A stretch of 64,000 nucleotides of DNA from Planomonospora parontospora (GCA_014647935.1 BMQD01000008.1:62001-126000); one strand, 5' to 3'. Positions 8,446 to 17,527 are shown, numbered from the stretch's first letter. Notes: generated by a model from the sequence alone, not told the origin. Translations and numbers: made by a program.

Positions 8446-8761
8446 CAGACCACCGGACGCTCCGGGGAGCACGGTGGTCGGGGGACCGCCGCCCGGAGAC
8501 CGCCGGCCCGTGTCCTGCCTCTGGAACTCCAGGGAGGCGGGGCGCGGGCCGGCTCGCGTTTTCCGGACCGCGACGGGTGCGGGCGGGTCCTTCCGCGGTG
8601 CGGCGGGTACGGGCCGGGTTCCCGGCACCGTGGCGGGGGCGGGCCGGGTGCCCTGCGGTACGGCGGGCGCGTTCGCGGGCCGGGTCCTTCCGCGGCGCGG
8701 CGGGCGCGTTCGCGGGCCGGGCGGAGTCCTGTGGGCCGCGAGGCGGAGTAGCGTGGCCCGT
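8446..8761. repeat. GC-rich intergenic stretch with short direct repeats
   Basis: A 316-base gap before metB. It contains a perfect 24-bp direct repeat (8661-8684 and 8698-8721) and looser copies of a GGGTCCTTCCGCGG block (near 8584 and 8681). No convincing gene, riboswitch or promoter box could be seen. The repeats resemble polymerase-slippage products rather than binding sites. Confidence 0.7.
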
Positions 8762-9901
8762 ATGAGTGAAGGATTCGAGACCCTGGCCATCCACGCCGGT
8801 CAGGAGGCCGACCCCCAGACCGGGGCCGTCGTGCCGCCCATCTACGCGGTGTCCACCTACAAGCAGGACGGCGTGGGGGGACTGCGCTCCGGATACGAGT
8901 ACAGCAGGTCGGCCAACCCGACCAGGACCGCCCTGGAGGAGGCGATCGCCGCCGTCGAGGGCGGCACCCGCGGCCTGGCCTTCGCCTCCGGCCTGGCGGC
9001 CGAGGACACCCTGCTCCGCACGGTCTGCAGGCCCGGCGACCACGTGATCATCCCGAACGACGCCTACGGCGGCACCTACCGTCTGTTCGCGAAGGTCCAC
9101 GAGAACTGGGGGCTGCACTACGACCCGGTGCCGCTGGGCGACCTGGCCGCGGTGGCCGCCGCCATCACGCAGAAGACCCGGGTCATCTGGGTGGAGACGC
9201 CCACCAACCCGCTGCTCGGCATCGCCGACATCGCCGCCTTGGCGCAGCTGGCGCACGACTGCGGCGCGCTGCTGGTGGTGGACAACACCTTCGCCTCGCC
9301 GTACCTCCAGCAGCCGCTGGCGCTGGGCGCGGACGTCGTGGTGCACTCCACCACCAAGTACGTCGGCGGCCACTCCGACGTGGTCGGCGGCGCGCTCGTC
9401 GCGCGGGACGCCGAGCTGGGCGAGCGGCTGGCCTACCACCAGAACGCGATGGGCGCGGTGGCCGGGCCGTTCGACGCGTGGCTGACGCTGCGCGGCCTCA
9501 AGACGCTCGCGGTGCGGATGGACCGCCACTGCGACAACGCCGAGCGGGTGGTGGACCTCCTGCTGGCGCACCCGCGGGTGACCTCGGTGCTCTACCCGGG
9601 CCTGCCCGAGCACCCCGGGCACGAGGTGGCGGCCAAGCAGATGAGGCGCTTCGGCGGCATGATCTCCTTCCGCGTCGCCGGCGGCGAGGCGGAGGCGGTC
9701 GAGGTCTGCAACCGGGCCAGGCTGTTCACCTTGGGCGAGTCGCTGGGCGGCGTGGAGTCGCTGATCGAGCACCCGGGCCGGATGACCCACGCCTCCGCCG
9801 CGGGCTCGCCGCTGGAGGTCCCCGGCGACCTGGTCCGCCTCTCGGTCGGCATCGAGACGGTCGACGACCTGCTCGCCGACCTCACCCAGGCCCTCGGTTA
9901 G
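8762..9901 (+). CDS. metB: Cystathionine gamma-lyase/synthase (Cys/Met metabolism PLP enzyme)
   Basis: A 379-residue fold-type I PLP enzyme. It starts MSEGFETLAIHAGQ, has the tyrosine/arginine phosphate-binding YEYSRSANPTR, the VVDNTFASPYLQQP block with the PLP-pairing Asp, and the Schiff-base lysine in HSTTKYVGGHSD (Lys199). The SLGGVESLIEHP motif near the end fixes the family. Gamma-lyase (cystathionine to cysteine) and gamma-synthase cannot be told apart by eye; with cbs nearby, cysteine formation by reverse transsulfuration is likely. The last 23 coding bases are duplicated just after the stop. The ribosome site is weak. Confidence 0.93.
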   Translation: MSEGFETLAIHAGQEADPQTGAVVPPIYAVSTYKQDGVGGLRSGYEYSRSANPTRTALEEAIAAVEGGTRGLAFASGLAAEDTLLRTVCRPGDHVIIPNDAYGGTYRLFAKVHENWGLHYDPVPLGDLAAVAAAITQKTRVIWVETPTNPLLGIADIAALAQLAHDCGALLVVDNTFASPYLQQPLALGADVVVHSTTKYVGGHSDVVGGALVARDAELGERLAYHQNAMGAVAGPFDAWLTLRGLKTLAVRMDRHCDNAERVVDLLLAHPRVTSVLYPGLPEHPGHEVAAKQMRRFGGMISFRVAGGEAEAVEVCNRARLFTLGESLGGVESLIEHPGRMTHASAAGSPLEVPGDLVRLSVGIETVDDLLADLTQALG

Positions 9902-9923
9902 CCGACCTCACCCAGGCCCTCGG
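9875..9923. repeat. 23-bp tandem duplication across the metB stop codon
   Basis: Bases 9875-9897, the codons just before the metB stop, recur at 9901-9923 with a 26-base period. The TAG stop lies at the junction, so the second copy is untranslated. Confidence 0.9.
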
Positions 9924-9943
9924 CTGGCCGCACCCTCCCGCGG

Positions 9944-10363
9944 CTAGGGGTTGCCCCAGACCATCAGCACGAGGACGACCATCCAGATCAGGGTGATCAG
10001 CCCGGAGAGGGTGGCGATCCGGCCGGTCTGCACCTTGGCGTCATCCTGCGGGTCCTCGCTGGTCAGGGCCCGCAGGGCGGCTCGCTGGTCCCGCTCCACG
10101 ACGACCAGCAGCACGGCGGAGACGATGAAGAGCGTCATGGAGACCGACAGGTACGGCCTGCCGAGATACTCCAGGCCGACCAGCACGCCGAACAGGAAGA
10201 CGCCGACGGAGGCGACGGCGTAGACGCGCGTCGTCTTGTGCAGGTAGCGCAGGACGTCGACGTTCCGGGCGCGGATGAACCGGGGCGTGGACATGGTCGC
10301 GGCGACGACCGGCCCCAGAGTGAAGATCGCGAAACCGATGTGCAGCCAGAGCAGCAGAGTCAT
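9944..10363 (-). CDS. DUF2269-like four-helix membrane protein
   Basis: A 139-residue protein with four predicted helices (about 2-22, 45-66, 72-90 and 115-137). The start MTLLLWLHIGFAIFTLGP and the following PRFIRARN with LHKTTRVYA match the pattern I associate with DUF2269, small integral membrane proteins of unknown role. ATG 10363 is the only in-frame ATG near the conserved start; GGAGG lies 14 bases ahead, further than usual. The stop of the upstream CXXC membrane protein is 10 bases away, so the two genes form an operon. Family call moderate. Confidence 0.72.
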   Translation of the reverse strand: MTLLLWLHIGFAIFTLGPVVAATMSTPRFIRARNVDVLRYLHKTTRVYAVASVGVFLFGVLVGLEYLGRPYLSVSMTLFIVSAVLLVVVERDQRAALRALTSEDPQDDAKVQTGRIATLSGLITLIWMVVLVLMVWGNP

Positions 10364-10373
10364 ACGCCCGACA

Positions 10374-10715
10374 TTAACCTCCGGTGATCCCGTCGGGGCG
10401 AGGCTCGTCCGGCCCCCGCGGTCCGGGCGCGCCGTACTCCTCCCGGCCGGGCGGCGGAGGTCCCTCCCGCCACCCGCTCTCCTCCTGGAGGAGGCGGTGG
10501 CAGAGCGGGCAGGCGTCCTGCGGGTGCGCCCGGCAGTCGCCGTGGTCGACCCGCATGCCGAGCAGCCGCCGGGTGCCCGCCGCCGCGGCGCCCGGCGCGC
10601 GGCCGGTGATCGAGGCGCGGCCGTCCTCGACGCGGACGCTGACCGCGACGAGGACGAGGACGGCGAGAACGGCGGCGAGCAGGACGCCGCAGACCACCGC
10701 GACCACGATCCACAT
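10374..10715 (-). CDS. Single-pass membrane protein with CXXC motif, hypothetical
   Basis: A 113-residue protein: one N-terminal helix (about 2-27), then a soluble part with HGDCRAHPQDACPLCHRLL (Cys and His spacing that could bind zinc or another metal) and a Pro/Gly/acidic tail. A good ribosome site (GGGAGG, six bases) precedes ATG 10715. It overlaps operonically with the DUF2269-like gene. I do not recognise a family; a metal-binding or redox role is inferred only from the C-x(8)-C-x(2)-C-H arrangement. Confidence 0.6.
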   Translation of the reverse strand: MWIVVAVVCGVLLAAVLAVLVLVAVSVRVEDGRASITGRAPGAAAAGTRRLLGMRVDHGDCRAHPQDACPLCHRLLQEESGWREGPPPPGREEYGAPGPRGPDEPRPDGITGG

Positions 10716-10990
10716 GCGCGCCTCCCGTGAAGACAAGCCCAGCCTTTCCCGGATGGCACCGCGTTTCAAGGCACCTCGGGCGGGTGTCGCCGCACGTCCC
10801 GCCCCGGGGCCGGGAGCCCGGCCCGCGGTAGGGGCGGATCCTCCCGTTCCCGCCCTGAGCACACCGGCGGAGTGAGTAGGATCACCCCGGAGCCCGTTCC
10901 CGCGTGAGGGCCGCCGGCGGTCGAGCCGGGGCCGTGTCCGGACGGGCGTCGAAATCGAGATCGTGCACAAGGCACAAGGGAGTGCCCGTC

Positions 10991-11413
10991 GTGGCTGTAA
11001 GACATGTCGAGCCGTACACCGACGAATGGCGGCACCAGCCCGTCTCCTATCTCCGGCTGGTCGCCGAGGCGCTGGGCGCCCAGGCCGAGGCGTGGTGGGA
11101 GGGTCCGTGCGACCCGCGCGCCGGGACGATCCGGCTGACCGGTGGGGACGCGCTGGTCTGGGACGAGGAGAGCGGCTGGCGCTGGGGTCGGTTCGTCTCC
11201 GGCGGGCCCGGCTCCTGCACCGTCCTGGCGGAGTTCCGCTATCTCGGCGGAGGGCTGCTGCTCCGTCCCGAGCGGGTCCCGGCCGCGGTGGCCGAGGCCA
11301 GGGCGGGCGTGGGCAACAGTACGGCCTGGCGCCCCTGCTACCGCTCCTACCGGCACTACCGCGACGGCTTCGACCTCGCGCTGGACCACTACGCGGCCTT
11401 CGCCGGAGCCTGA
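10991..11413 (+). CDS. Hypothetical Trp/Tyr-rich soluble protein
   Basis: About 140 residues, starting MAVRHVEPYTDEW if GTG 10991 is used (GGGAG eight bases ahead; GTG 10982 is an alternative without a usable site). It has many aromatic residues (AWWEGPCD, WDEESGWRWGRF, WRPCYRSYRHYRDGFD) and two Cys, and no signal or membrane segment. The second-codon bias and steady GC3 support a real gene. I do not recognise the family. It converges on the VWA gene with 29 bases between. Confidence 0.55.
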   Translation: MAVRHVEPYTDEWRHQPVSYLRLVAEALGAQAEAWWEGPCDPRAGTIRLTGGDALVWDEESGWRWGRFVSGGPGSCTVLAEFRYLGGGLLLRPERVPAAVAEARAGVGNSTAWRPCYRSYRHYRDGFDLALDHYAAFAGA

Positions 11414-11442
11414 CCGGCGGCGCGCGCCCGACCGCGCGCCGC

Positions 11443-13404
11443 CTACCGGGCGCGGCGGGTGCGCAGGAAGTCGCTGACGACGTACTCGCCCAGGCGGTCC
11501 GCGCTGGGGGAGAAGACCCGGCCGCCGTTGCGGCGGGCGACCTCGTCCACGAACTCCTTCAGCCGTTCGTCCTCGGCCAGCATGAAGACGTTGAGCGTCG
11601 CCCGGCGCCGCGTCATCTTGTCGACCTCGGCGAGCGTCAGCTCCAGGGTCTCGCGGGTGGGCGGCCACTCGAAGGCGTAGGTGCCGTTGCGGCGCAGGTG
11701 CGAGGTGGGTTCGCCGTCGGTGACCACGAGCACGACCGGTTCGAAGTCGGGGTGGCGGTCCAGGTGGCGGCCCGCGATCAGCAGGGCGTGGTGCAGGTTG
11801 GTGCCCTGGACCATGTCCCACTCCAGGCCGGCCAGTTCGTCGGGCTGCAGGACCCTGGCGTAGTTGGAGAAACCGACGATCTGCACCGAGTCCTGCGGGA
11901 ACTTGGAGCTGACCAGCGCCTGCAGGGCCATCGCGGTCTGCTTGGCGGCCGCCCAGGTGCCGCGCAGGGCCATGGAGTAGGACAGGTCCACCAGCAGGCA
12001 GACGGCCGCCGCGGTGCGCCGCTCGGTCTCGGCCACCTCGAAGTCGTCCACCGACAGGGCCACGGCGCCGCTGCGTTCTCCGGCGCGGCCGGGGCCGCGC
12101 CGTACGGCGTTGACGACCGTGCGGACCACGTCGATGGGCTGCTCGTCGCCGAACCGCCAGGGCCGGGTGGAGCCGGTGAGCTCTCCGGCCGCGCCCGCGT
12201 CGACCTGGTCGTGGTCGCCGCGGCGGCCCGACTCCAGGGAGGCGAAGACGCGGCGCAGGGCGGTCTCGCCGAGGCGGCGGACGGCCTTGGGGGTGAGCTC
12301 CAGCCTGCCGCGCCGGCGTTGCAGGTAGCCCTGCTGCTCCAGCTCGCGTTCGATCTGCCGGAGTGCCCGCAGGTCGTCGACCGCCGAACGGCCGAGCGCG
12401 CGCCGGATCGCCGCCTCGTCGACGTCGTCCAGCCGGGCGCCCGGGTAGTCCTGGCGGAGCGCGGCCTCCAGCTGGGTCAGGTCGGCGAGCTCGTCCAGCG
12501 CGGTCACCGCGTCGGCCATGCCCAGCGGCTCGTCGCCGCCGAGCCGCTCCGGGGTGTTCCAGGCCAGGTCGGGGCGGCGGGACTGGAGCGACTCGCCCAG
12601 GCGGCGCATCTGGTCGGCCAGCCCGGCCTGCTCCAGGGCCTGGTTGATCAGGCCCGCGAGCTCCTCCCGCTGGGCCGGGGTGAGCGAGGCCAGCAGGCGC
12701 TGGGTCGCGGCGGCCCGGCGGGCGAGGGCGTCGACCAGCTCCTCCAGGTTGCGCGGCGACTCGGGGAACATGTTCCCGTATTTCGACATGAAGTCGTCGA
12801 AGTCGCTCTGGGTGTGCTCGCCCCGCGCGTCCCGGTCGAGCATGTCGTTCAGCGCGGTCATCATCTCGCGGACCCGCTCCAGCGCGGCCGGGTCGGGGTC
12901 GGCCAGCGCCTGCCGCATGCCCCGGAACTGGCTGTCGAGCACATCCCGGCGGAGCAGGTCGCGCAGCTCCTCGAAGGTCCGCCGGGCCGCGGCGGAGCGC
13001 CAGTCGTAGGAGCCCAGCGACTGGATCGCGCCCGCCGGGTCGTCCGGCACGCCGTCCAGCACCGACTCGCGGAACCGGGCGTCGTCGGACGGGTCGGGGA
13101 ACAGTTCCGCCCGCTCCTGGCCGATCGCCTTGTCCAGCAGCGCCCTGGCCCGCTCCAGCGTCCCGTCCAGCCGCCCGCGCTCGCGCAGCTCGCGGCGGCG
13201 CCGCCGCACCTCCCGGAGCAGGTCGTCCAGGCCGCGCCGGTTCTCCGCGCCGGGCAGGCCCTGCTTGAGCAGGTCGCGCAGGGCGTGGCCGGGGTTGGAG
13301 CCGGACAGGATGGCGTCGCCCATCTGGTCCAGCGCGGCGCGCACGTCGTACGGCGGGGCGAGCGGGTCGGGCCCGTCCCGGTATTCGCCGTAGCGGTAGC
13401 TCAT
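11443..13404 (-). CDS. VWA-domain protein, partner of the MoxR/Mg-chelatase-like ATPase
   Basis: 653 residues. The N-terminal two thirds are charged and helical (residues 30-430); the C-terminal part is a von Willebrand A domain with a MIDAS start LLVDLSYSM (DxSxS, about residue 466), then GTNLHHALL and VVLVVTDGEPTSH. AAA+/VWA pairs act as metal-insertion or complex-remodelling machines. The AAA+ partner is directly upstream on the same strand (152 bases), as expected. The gap between them is purine-rich with GGAGAGCAGGG-like repeats. The start ATG 13404 has only a GGGGGC stretch. Target of the pair unknown; length and layout match common actinobacterial VWA proteins. Confidence 0.88.
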   Translation of the reverse strand: MSYRYGEYRDGPDPLAPPYDVRAALDQMGDAILSGSNPGHALRDLLKQGLPGAENRRGLDDLLREVRRRRRELRERGRLDGTLERARALLDKAIGQERAELFPDPSDDARFRESVLDGVPDDPAGAIQSLGSYDWRSAAARRTFEELRDLLRRDVLDSQFRGMRQALADPDPAALERVREMMTALNDMLDRDARGEHTQSDFDDFMSKYGNMFPESPRNLEELVDALARRAAATQRLLASLTPAQREELAGLINQALEQAGLADQMRRLGESLQSRRPDLAWNTPERLGGDEPLGMADAVTALDELADLTQLEAALRQDYPGARLDDVDEAAIRRALGRSAVDDLRALRQIERELEQQGYLQRRRGRLELTPKAVRRLGETALRRVFASLESGRRGDHDQVDAGAAGELTGSTRPWRFGDEQPIDVVRTVVNAVRRGPGRAGERSGAVALSVDDFEVAETERRTAAAVCLLVDLSYSMALRGTWAAAKQTAMALQALVSSKFPQDSVQIVGFSNYARVLQPDELAGLEWDMVQGTNLHHALLIAGRHLDRHPDFEPVVLVVTDGEPTSHLRRNGTYAFEWPPTRETLELTLAEVDKMTRRRATLNVFMLAEDERLKEFVDEVARRNGGRVFSPSADRLGEYVVSDFLRTRRAR

Positions 13405-13555
13405 CGCCCGCCCCCGGCCCGGCGGTGCGGCGAGGGCGAAGCGGAGGACAGGGCGGAGAGCAGGGTGGAGGGCAGGGTCGAGAACAGAGGGGAGAGCAGG
13501 GAACGGTCGGGCATGGCGGTCTCCTCGGTCTTCCTGGAGTGCGGCACGGGCACCG

Positions 13556-14953
13556 CTAGGTGCGGTAGACCGTGGTGCCGTCCACCTCGTCCTTGGACAG
13601 CCGGCGCAGGAGGTAGAGACCCTCCAGGGCGAACTCCAGGGCGGCCGCGGCGTGGCCGGGGGACTCGTCGCCGATGCCGAGCCGGGACATGATCCTGGCC
13701 AGGCCGTTCACCGGGCCGATCCGCTGCAGCAGCTCGGCGGCGGGCACCAGGGGACCGGACTCCACCTGGACGCCCTCGGAGAAGCGCTCCAGCAGCGCCG
13801 ACAGGTCCGCGCCGCCGAGCGTGCCGCGGAACGTCTCGGCGACGGCCCTGCGGAGCAGGTGGGAGAGGACCTCGATCTCCCGGCCCTCCTCGCTGACCTC
13901 GAACTCCACCTTGCCCCGGAGGGTGTGCACGATGTCCGGCAGGTCGGCGACCCGGGCCACCGCGCGCTCCTCACCGGTCAGCGCGGCCCGCCGCAGCGCG
14001 GAGGCGGCGGCGGTCTCGGCGGCGGCGATGGAGAAGCGGGCCGAGACGCCGGAGCGGGAATCCACCGCGGTGGACTCGCGGACCAGCCGGGTGAAGCGGG
14101 CGATCACCTCGACCAGGTGGCCGGGGAGGTCGGCCCCCACGTGGTCGAGCGCCGCCTCCTGCCGGATGAGCGCCAGCTCGTCCTCGACGGAGGACGGGTA
14201 GTGGGTGCGGATCTCCGCGCCGAAGCGGTCCTTCAGCGGGGTGATGATCCGGCCGCGGTTGGTGTAGTCCTCGGGGTTGGCACTGGCGATCAGCAGGATG
14301 TCCAGGGGCAGGCGGAGGTTGTATCCCCGGACCTGGATGTCGCGCTCCTCCAGCACGTTGAGCAGCGACACCTGGATCCGCTCGGCCAGGTCGGGCAGCT
14401 CGTTGACGGAGAAGACGCCCCGGTTGCTCCGCGGCACCAGGCCGTAGTGCACGGTCTCCGGATCGCCGAGCGTGCGCCCTTCGGCGATCTTGATGGGGTC
14501 GACGTCGCCGATGAGGTCGCCGACGGAGGTGTCGGGGGTGGCGAGCTTCTCGCCGTAGCGCTCGTCGCGGTGCCGCCAGGAGACCGCGAGCTCCTCGCCC
14601 TCGGACTCCGCCAGGCGGCGGCAGCGGACGCAGGAGGGCGCGTAGGGGTGGTCGTTGATCTCGCAGCCGTCGACGACCGGGGTCCACTCGTCGAGCAGTC
14701 CGGTGACGGTGCGGATGAGCCGGGTCTTGCCCTGGCCGCGCTCGCCGAGCAGGACCAGGTCGTGACCGGCGAGCAGGGCCCGCTCCAGATGGGGCAGGAC
14801 CGTGTCGTCGAAGCCCACGATGCCGGGGAACCGCGTCTGGCCGGCCCGGAGCCGGGCCAGGAGGTTCTCGCGGATCTCCGCCTTCACCGTGCGATGGATA
14901 TGGCCGCTCTCGCGAAGCTCGCGCAGAGTCCGTGGCTCTGGAATGTGAGGCAC
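13556..14953 (-). CDS. AAA+ ATPase, magnesium-chelatase ChlI/MoxR type
   Basis: 465 residues. Walker A is GERGQGKTR (about 70-78), a Walker B/sensor region lies in RGVFSVNELPDLAERIQ, and ILLIASANPEDYTNRGRI is the sensor I block of the ChlI class. Between them is a CEINDHPYAPSCVRCRR stretch whose four Cys/His may bind zinc. It probably couples ATP hydrolysis to the VWA protein encoded downstream. The GTG start at 14953 lacks a ribosome site, so a leaderless transcript is possible. It diverges from the FIST-domain gene. Confidence 0.9.
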   Translation of the reverse strand: MPHIPEPRTLRELRESGHIHRTVKAEIRENLLARLRAGQTRFPGIVGFDDTVLPHLERALLAGHDLVLLGERGQGKTRLIRTVTGLLDEWTPVVDGCEINDHPYAPSCVRCRRLAESEGEELAVSWRHRDERYGEKLATPDTSVGDLIGDVDPIKIAEGRTLGDPETVHYGLVPRSNRGVFSVNELPDLAERIQVSLLNVLEERDIQVRGYNLRLPLDILLIASANPEDYTNRGRIITPLKDRFGAEIRTHYPSSVEDELALIRQEAALDHVGADLPGHLVEVIARFTRLVRESTAVDSRSGVSARFSIAAAETAAASALRRAALTGEERAVARVADLPDIVHTLRGKVEFEVSEEGREIEVLSHLLRRAVAETFRGTLGGADLSALLERFSEGVQVESGPLVPAAELLQRIGPVNGLARIMSRLGIGDESPGHAAAALEFALEGLYLLRRLSKDEVDGTTVYRT

Positions 14954-15140
14954 GGGACCGAGACTACGTCTCCTGAGCCGAAACCGGCAGTCTCATCCTG
15001 ATTGCGAGTCTCCCGCATTGCCTGGCGGCGGACGCGCGTGCCCGCCCTCCCAGTGGGGAGAATCGCTCCAGGGAAGCCGGGGCGGTCCGGAGAGGACTCC
15101 GGGCGGGAAGGCTTCGCACACAATGAGGGAGGCGAGACGA

Positions 15141-16340
15141 GTGGCGCTGTTGACGAGCCGCTTCGCCGATGGTCTCGCCGTGGGCTCCGACCTGGTCGCG
15201 GCGGCGGAATCCGCGGTGAACCAGGCTCTGCGCGGCCTGGACAAGCCGCCGGACCTGGTCTGTTTCTTCGTCTGCGGTGACGACCCCGACGACGTCTCGC
15301 GCGCGGGGCTGCGCGCGATGAGCATGGCCCCCGGCGCCGCGGTGGTCGGCTGCAGCTCCACCGGGGTGATCGGCGACGGGCAGGGGGTGGAGATCACCCC
15401 GGCGGTGAGCGCCTGGGCCGCCGTCCTCGACGGGGCCAGGCTGACGACCTTCGCGCTGGACAGCCTCCGCACGGAGGAGCAGTTCGTCGTGGTCGGCCTG
15501 CCGGAGCGCGTCCCGGACGACCGGGTGGCGATCATGTTCGCCGATCCCTACAGCTTCCCGACGGACGGTTTCGTCGAGCGCTCGGGGGAGGTCCTCGGCG
15601 GCCTCCCGCTGATCGGCGGCCTGGCCAACTCGCTGCAGGGCAGGGGCGCGGTGCGGCTTTTCGCCGACGGCAAGGTCTACACCGAGGGGGCCGTCGGGGT
15701 GCTGCTCGGCGGTGAGGTCAACGTCGGCACCGTGGTCAGCCAGGGCTGCCGCCCGATCGGCCCGTCCATGGCCGTCACCGGGACGGAGGACAACCTCCTG
15801 CTCGAACTCGCCGGGCAGCCCGCCCTGGCCCGGCTGGAGGAGATCGTCAGCGCGCTGGACGAGGACGACCGCGACCTGGTCGCCGCCGGGCTGCAGATCG
15901 GCATCGCCATCGACGAGTACGCCGAGCGGCACGAGCGCGGCGACTTCCTGATCCGGGGCGTGCTCGGCATCGACCCCGACCGCGAGGCCGTGGCCATCGG
16001 GGACGTCGTGGACATCGGCCGCACCGTCCGGTTCCAGGTGCGTGACGCGGCGACCGCCGACGAGGACCTCTACGAGCTGCTCGACGCGCACCGCGAGGAG
16101 TTCGGCAGGGTGGAGGGCGCGCTGCTGTTCGCGTGCAACGGGCGGGGATCGGCCATGTTCGGCAGCGCCGATCACGACACGACGGCGGTCAGCGACATCC
16201 TGGGGCCCGTCGGGGTGGCCGGGTTCTTCTCGGCGGGGGAGATCGGCCCGGTCGGGGGCCAGAACCACGTGCACGGGTTCACCGCGAGCCTCCTGGTCTT
16301 CTCCTCCCGCCCGCCCTCCGGCCAGCCGTATGATCGCTGA
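15141..16340 (+). CDS. FIST-domain sensory protein
   Basis: About 399 residues with a FIST N-terminal domain (FADGLAVG near the start, PDLVCFFVCGDD, VVGCSSTGVIGDG) and FIST_C (GFLIRGV-like DFLIRGVLGID, GALLFACNGRG, GVAGFFSAGEIGPVGG, NHVHGFTASLL). FIST domains are thought to bind small ligands such as amino acids; here it stands alone without an output domain. GTG 15141 is chosen because GGGAGG lies eight bases ahead; ATG 15123 has none. Its TGA stop directly touches the ATG of the ROK kinase, so the two are translated together. Confidence 0.88.
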   Translation: MALLTSRFADGLAVGSDLVAAAESAVNQALRGLDKPPDLVCFFVCGDDPDDVSRAGLRAMSMAPGAAVVGCSSTGVIGDGQGVEITPAVSAWAAVLDGARLTTFALDSLRTEEQFVVVGLPERVPDDRVAIMFADPYSFPTDGFVERSGEVLGGLPLIGGLANSLQGRGAVRLFADGKVYTEGAVGVLLGGEVNVGTVVSQGCRPIGPSMAVTGTEDNLLLELAGQPALARLEEIVSALDEDDRDLVAAGLQIGIAIDEYAERHERGDFLIRGVLGIDPDREAVAIGDVVDIGRTVRFQVRDAATADEDLYELLDAHREEFGRVEGALLFACNGRGSAMFGSADHDTTAVSDILGPVGVAGFFSAGEIGPVGGQNHVHGFTASLLVFSSRPPSGQPYDR

Positions 16341-17504
16341 ATGCCGCGATCAGTGCTTGCCGTCGACATCGGCGGGACGAAGTTCGCCGCCGCGCTGGTC
16401 GGCCCCGAGGGAGACGTCCGGGCGGCGGAGCGGGTCGCTACCCCGCCCGGCGGTGACGCCGAGACCCTGTGGAAGGCGCTCGACGCGCTGATCGCCGCCG
16501 TCGCGGGCGACACCCCGGTCGACGGGGTGGGGATCGGCTGCGGCGGCCCGATGACCTGGCCCGACGGGGCCGTCTCACCGCTCAACATGCCCGGCTGGCG
16601 GGCCTTCCCGCTCCGCGACCGGCTGGCCGCCCGCTTCCCCGGCGTCCCGGTCCGCATCCACAACGACGCCGTCTGCGTGGCCGCCGCCGAGCACTGGCGG
16701 GGGGCGGGCCGGGGCAGCGCCAACATGCTCGGCATGGTCGTGTCCACGGGCGTGGGCGGCGGGCTGATCCTCGGCGACCGGCTGATCGACGGCGGCAGCG
16801 GCAACGCCGGGCACATCGGGCACGTCGTGGTCGACCCGGACGGACCGGCCTGCGAGTGCGGCGGACGCGGCTGCCTGGAGGCCGTCGCCCGCGGCCCGGG
16901 GCTGGCCGCCTGGGCCCTGGCGCAGGGCTGGGTCCCGGGCGGCGCGGGTGCGGAGCGCGGCACGGCGGGCGGCGCGGGTGCGCAGCAGGGTACGGCGGGC
17001 GGCGCGGGTGCGCAGCAGGGCGGCGCGGGTACGGCGGGCAGCGCGGGCAGCGCGGGTACGGCGGTGGGAGCGGCCGGATCGGGCGGGGCCGCGGGACCCG
17101 GCGGGGCCGCGGAGTCCGGTGGGGTCTCCGCGCGGGCCTCCGGCGCGGCGGGTCCGGCCTACGTGGAGGCCACGGCGGCCAGCGGGCGGCAGCTCGCGCT
17201 CGACGCCGCCGCGGGGGACGCGATCGCCCTGGCCGCCATGGCCCGGGCCGGGCGGGCGGTGGGCCTGGCCGTGGCCTCCGCCACCCACCTGTGCGACCTC
17301 GACGTCATCACCATCGGCGGGGGCCTGTCCCAGGCCGGGCGGCTGCTGTTCGACCCGCTGGAGGAGACCCTCCGGGCGCACGTCCGGCTGGACTTCGCCC
17401 GGCGCGTGCGCGTCGTCCCGGCCTCCCTCGGCCAGGACGCCGGACTCGTCGGCGCCGCCGCCCTCGTCCTGGCCGCCGACCGCTACTGGTCGCCCCGGGG
17501 CTGA
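16341..17504 (+). CDS. ROK-family sugar kinase with Gly/Ala-rich insertion
   Basis: 387 residues. The start VLAVDIGGTKFAAAL is the phosphate-1 ATP loop; GCGGPMTWPDG, NDAVCVAAAEHWRGAG with the catalytic Asp109, and STGVGGGLI follow. The ROK zinc motif is GHIGHVVVDPDG plus CECGGRGCLE (Cys171, 173, 178). Residues about 199-273 are an insertion of Gly, Ala, Ser and Gln (GAGAQQGTAG units), encoded by a 30-base DNA repeat, in a loop before the C-terminal helix bundle; typical ROK kinases are about 310-320 residues. Likely a glucokinase-type enzyme, substrate not certain. No gap to the FIST gene (TGA-ATG). Confidence 0.9.
   Translation: MPRSVLAVDIGGTKFAAALVGPEGDVRAAERVATPPGGDAETLWKALDALIAAVAGDTPVDGVGIGCGGPMTWPDGAVSPLNMPGWRAFPLRDRLAARFPGVPVRIHNDAVCVAAAEHWRGAGRGSANMLGMVVSTGVGGGLILGDRLIDGGSGNAGHIGHVVVDPDGPACECGGRGCLEAVARGPGLAAWALAQGWVPGGAGAERGTAGGAGAQQGTAGGAGAQQGGAGTAGSAGSAGTAVGAAGSGGAAGPGGAAESGGVSARASGAAGPAYVEATAASGRQLALDAAAGDAIALAAMARAGRAVGLAVASATHLCDLDVITIGGGLSQAGRLLFDPLEETLRAHVRLDFARRVRVVPASLGQDAGLVGAAALVLAADRYWSPRG
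16935..17160 (+). repeat. In-frame GC-rich repeat inside the ROK kinase
   Basis: Imperfect units with a 30-base period (10 codons, GAGAQQGTAG type) followed by shorter GGC/GCG-rich units. All units keep the frame. They encode the low-complexity insertion of the kinase. Confidence 0.85.
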
Positions 17505-17527
17505 CCGGCGCGGCCCGCGGGACATGT

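Noticed and set aside
11443-14953. AAA+/VWA pair as a possible phage-defence system
   Set aside because: The ATPase is of the ChlI/MoxR type with a common actinobacterial VWA partner, and no nuclease, effector or other defence gene is adjacent.
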